Assembly: GCA_030512335.1 (NCBI GenBank)
Contig: JAULSU010000002.1
Location: 5,952,001-6,016,000 of the forward strand
Reading direction: 5' to 3'
Source of the DNA: Immersiella caudata
Lineage: Eukaryota > Ascomycota > Sordariomycetes > Sordariales > Lasiosphaeriaceae
DNA length: 64,000 nucleotides
Shown here: piece by piece, positions 62,293-64,000 of the stretch
Numbering within the stretch: position 1 is the stretch's first letter
Layout of the letters: every line of letters begins with the position of its first letter
The notes under the pieces: generated by a model
Told to the model about the DNA's origin: nothing
Database searches by the model: none
What the model saw: the letters and a program-made list of their open reading frames with translations, nothing else
Made by a program: the position numbers and the translations under genes

Positions 62293-64000
62293 TCACCCCT
62301 CCTCCTCTCCCCTATGTCTCAGGACTTCCCCCCGCTCGAACGGGCCGTCCCCTTCCGAAACCAAAGATCCAATACTCCAGTCACTCAAGTCACCGTCTTC
62401 TCCGTATTCAACCACGATAGCCTCTTCACAAGGCGGTTCCGACTTGGGCTTAGTATTCCTGAACAACCACGTGTAAACATTACCACCGTCCTGATTATCA
62501 ATCCGCCTCGCCATCGCCATAGCTGTCTCCCCCGCACCGTTAACAACCCTGCGATTAACCCGGTTATCCGCCAGAAGCATTTCCAAAACGTGTTTATGTC
62601 TGCGCGTGACAGCGCGGTGGGTGGCTGTGTTGCCCATTTCGTCCTGCGCGTTGGGGTCTACCCTGCCATCCCGCAAAAGGACCTTGACGGCACCGAGGAA
62701 GTTCACACTGACGGCACAGTACAGCGCTGTTTGCTTCTTGTTGTCTAGTGCCATTGGGTCTACTCTTGGGTCTTGAAGGATGGTGGTGATGGCGCTGCAA
62801 ATATGTGCTTCCTTGGTCCGACCGTATGGTTCTTGATTCGACAACAGATGCAAAAGAGTGCGGTTTTCTAGATTGGTGATGTTGGGGTCTAGCATTTCGT
62901 GATGCAGAATGACTCTCATGAGAGGGCGAAGCGCGTGAGCGAGGTCAAGAGTTGACGCGATGATATGAGGCGCGGTTTGGCCACTTGTGTCTTTGAGGTT
63001 CAGGTTCATTCTGGCATCCATAGACAGAGCTTTGATCAGGCGACATAAACGCCGACAGTCTTCGGAGTCGTTGGTGTCCGACGTGCTCGTCCTTGCGGCT
63101 CGGTAAGCTACTAAGTGAAGAGCGGTCTGACCTAAAGTGTTTTGAGCGGACAGGTCGGTACGTGCGTCGCCAATGAATATCTTTACGCTAGATTCGGTTG
63201 TGGGCCTTATTCTCTGCTGATTCAATGCAAGAAGGGCGTGTAGCGGTGTGTCCCCGTCCGAGTTGCGTATGTTTGGTTCGAGCGTCTTGCTGGCGAAAAA
63301 GAGCCTAAGGAGTTTCAAGAAACCTGAGGGCGGGGGATCAGAGGAGACCAGCTGGTGAAGGCATGTTTGGGTGGTTGAGTCGGGTTTATTGGGGTTGGCG
63401 GTGTCGTTCATGAGCAAGAGGCGAACAAGCTCACCGTGCCCACCTCTTACGGCAAGGGACAAACATGTCTTCCCGTCATTGTCCCACTGGTTCGGGTCAA
63501 CATCATCCGAACTTAGCAGCGCCAGCAAGCGGCTAGACATATCATCTTCCCAGTGTTTCGCCAGAATGTGAAGTGCTGTAGTGCCTGCTGCCCTCCGAGC
63601 GCTACACCGACCATCGGAGATGAAAACTGACGCAACTTCAGAATGGGTGTCGACATCGACAGTGTCGAACGCCGTTCTTCCCGAGATGTCTCTGATAGTT
63701 GGATCTGTTCGAGGGTCCCGCAACAGGGAATCGACTGACTCGTGGATTCCGCTGAGAGCTGCAAGGTGGAGGGGTGTTTGGCCTGCTCCATCGGTGATAT
63801 TGGGGTCCGTACCGCTGTATTTAAGCATGTGAGACAATCCGATGCCTGTTTCCGCTGCAAGATGCAACAACGTCTTTCCCTTGGTAGTCATTCCTCCCAC
63901 CAACTTGACCCTCCTGAATGGGTCGTCAAATAGAATTCGAAACAGATCTTCCTTCTCCTCCCTCGGCATGTGCCGTCCCAGCAAAAAGACGAGCGGTGAT
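62293..64000 (-). CDS. Ankyrin-repeat protein (5' end beyond right edge)
   Basis: Open frame from the window edge to a stop at 62293, about 569 residues, with no start needed inside the window; the first internal ATG is at 63969. At least ten ankyrin units are visible, for example KTLLHLAAETGIG, QTPLHLAALSGIHESVDSLL, TTALHILAKHWEDD, KTCLSLAVRGGHGELVRLLL, DTPLHALLALN, QTALHLVAYRAAR, RTLLHLLSNQEPYG, QTALYCAVSVNFLGAVKVLL and NTATHRAVTRRHKHVLEMLL. They are often linked by a D(A)RxDPNxxD turn. The C-terminal 50 residues are acidic. No catalytic or NACHT domain is visible in this part; one could lie upstream outside the window. Probable protein-interaction role. Confidence 0.87.
   Translation of the reverse strand, partial: SPLVFLLGRHMPREEKEDLFRILFDDPFRRVKLVGGMTTKGKTLLHLAAETGIGLSHMLKYSGTDPNITDGAGQTPLHLAALSGIHESVDSLLRDPRTDPTIRDISGRTAFDTVDVDTHSEVASVFISDGRCSARRAAGTTALHILAKHWEDDMSSRLLALLSSDDVDPNQWDNDGKTCLSLAVRGGHGELVRLLLMNDTANPNKPDSTTQTCLHQLVSSDPPPSGFLKLLRLFFASKTLEPNIRNSDGDTPLHALLALNQQRIRPTTESSVKIFIGDARTDLSAQNTLGQTALHLVAYRAARTSTSDTNDSEDCRRLCRLIKALSMDARMNLNLKDTSGQTAPHIIASTLDLAHALRPLMRVILHHEMLDPNITNLENRTLLHLLSNQEPYGRTKEAHICSAITTILQDPRVDPMALDNKKQTALYCAVSVNFLGAVKVLLRDGRVDPNAQDEMGNTATHRAVTRRHKHVLEMLLADNRVNRRVVNGAGETAMAMARRIDNQDGGNVYTWLFRNTKPKSEPPCEEAIVVEYGEDGDLSDWSIGSLVSEGDGPFERGEVLRHRGEEEG

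Noticed and set aside
1..64000. CRISPR arrays, bacterial operons, integrated plasmid or intact transposon
   Set aside because: No direct-repeat arrays, transposase or reverse-transcriptase motifs, or terminal inverted repeats were seen; gene structure is consistently fungal nuclear.

Overview
The window looks like nuclear chromosomal DNA of a filamentous ascomycete, most likely a Sordariomycete. Genes carry several short introns (about 45-100 nt, with GTRNGT donors and CTNAC branch points). The protein set (Hog1 MAP kinase, a GNA-3-type G-alpha, an ASD-4/AreB-type GATA factor, TOK1-type channel, HET-domain and ankyrin proteins) is typical of Pezizomycotina. Intergenic regions are long, and there is one intron-bearing tRNA-Leu. 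I cannot name the species.

Region 1 (1-31 kb) is gene-sparse and rich in signalling and membrane genes. On the minus strand are the 5' end of hog1 (cut by the left edge), glycogen phosphorylase, gna-3, cullin-1 and a Srf1-like four-pass membrane protein. A mitochondrial K+/H+-exchange-family protein lies on the plus strand. It is followed by an asparagine/glycine-rich protein with NRFA repeats (minus), a TOK-type potassium channel (plus) and an ASD-4/AreB-type GATA factor (minus). Signalling genes here have 3-4.5 kb of apparently non-coding DNA on their 5' side.

Region 2 (31-51 kb) is a housekeeping block: KRR1 (ribosome assembly), an MDR oxidoreductase, tRNA-Leu(AAG), a MARVEL-like membrane protein, EMC4, AP-1 beta adaptin, a Ser/Thr-rich GPI-type wall protein, a prenylated ubiquitin-like protein (UBL3/MUB type), the proteasome maturation factor UMP1 and a soluble double ABC ATPase. 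Several pairs share divergent promoters (EMC4/AP-1 beta, UMP1/ABC, ASD-4/KRR1).

Region 3 (51-64 kb) looks accessory: an O-methyltransferase, a MATE/MOP-like multipass transporter, a HET-domain protein, an isochorismatase-like hydrolase, a lineage-specific two-exon protein, a frameshifted membrane-protein pseudogene, a degenerate tRNA-like element and an ankyrin-repeat protein running off the right edge. A short relic resembling the 3' end of the MATE-like gene lies downstream of the isochorismatase, pointing to local duplication and decay.

Splice sites were assigned by eye from conserved protein continuity, reading phase and intron signals. Joined reading frames were checked for divisibility by three. 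I found no convincing new multi-gene system. The best leads are the accessory block at 51-59 kb, the NRFA-repeat protein, the long-intron GATA gene with an internal start, two GC-AG introns and the decayed copies near the right end.
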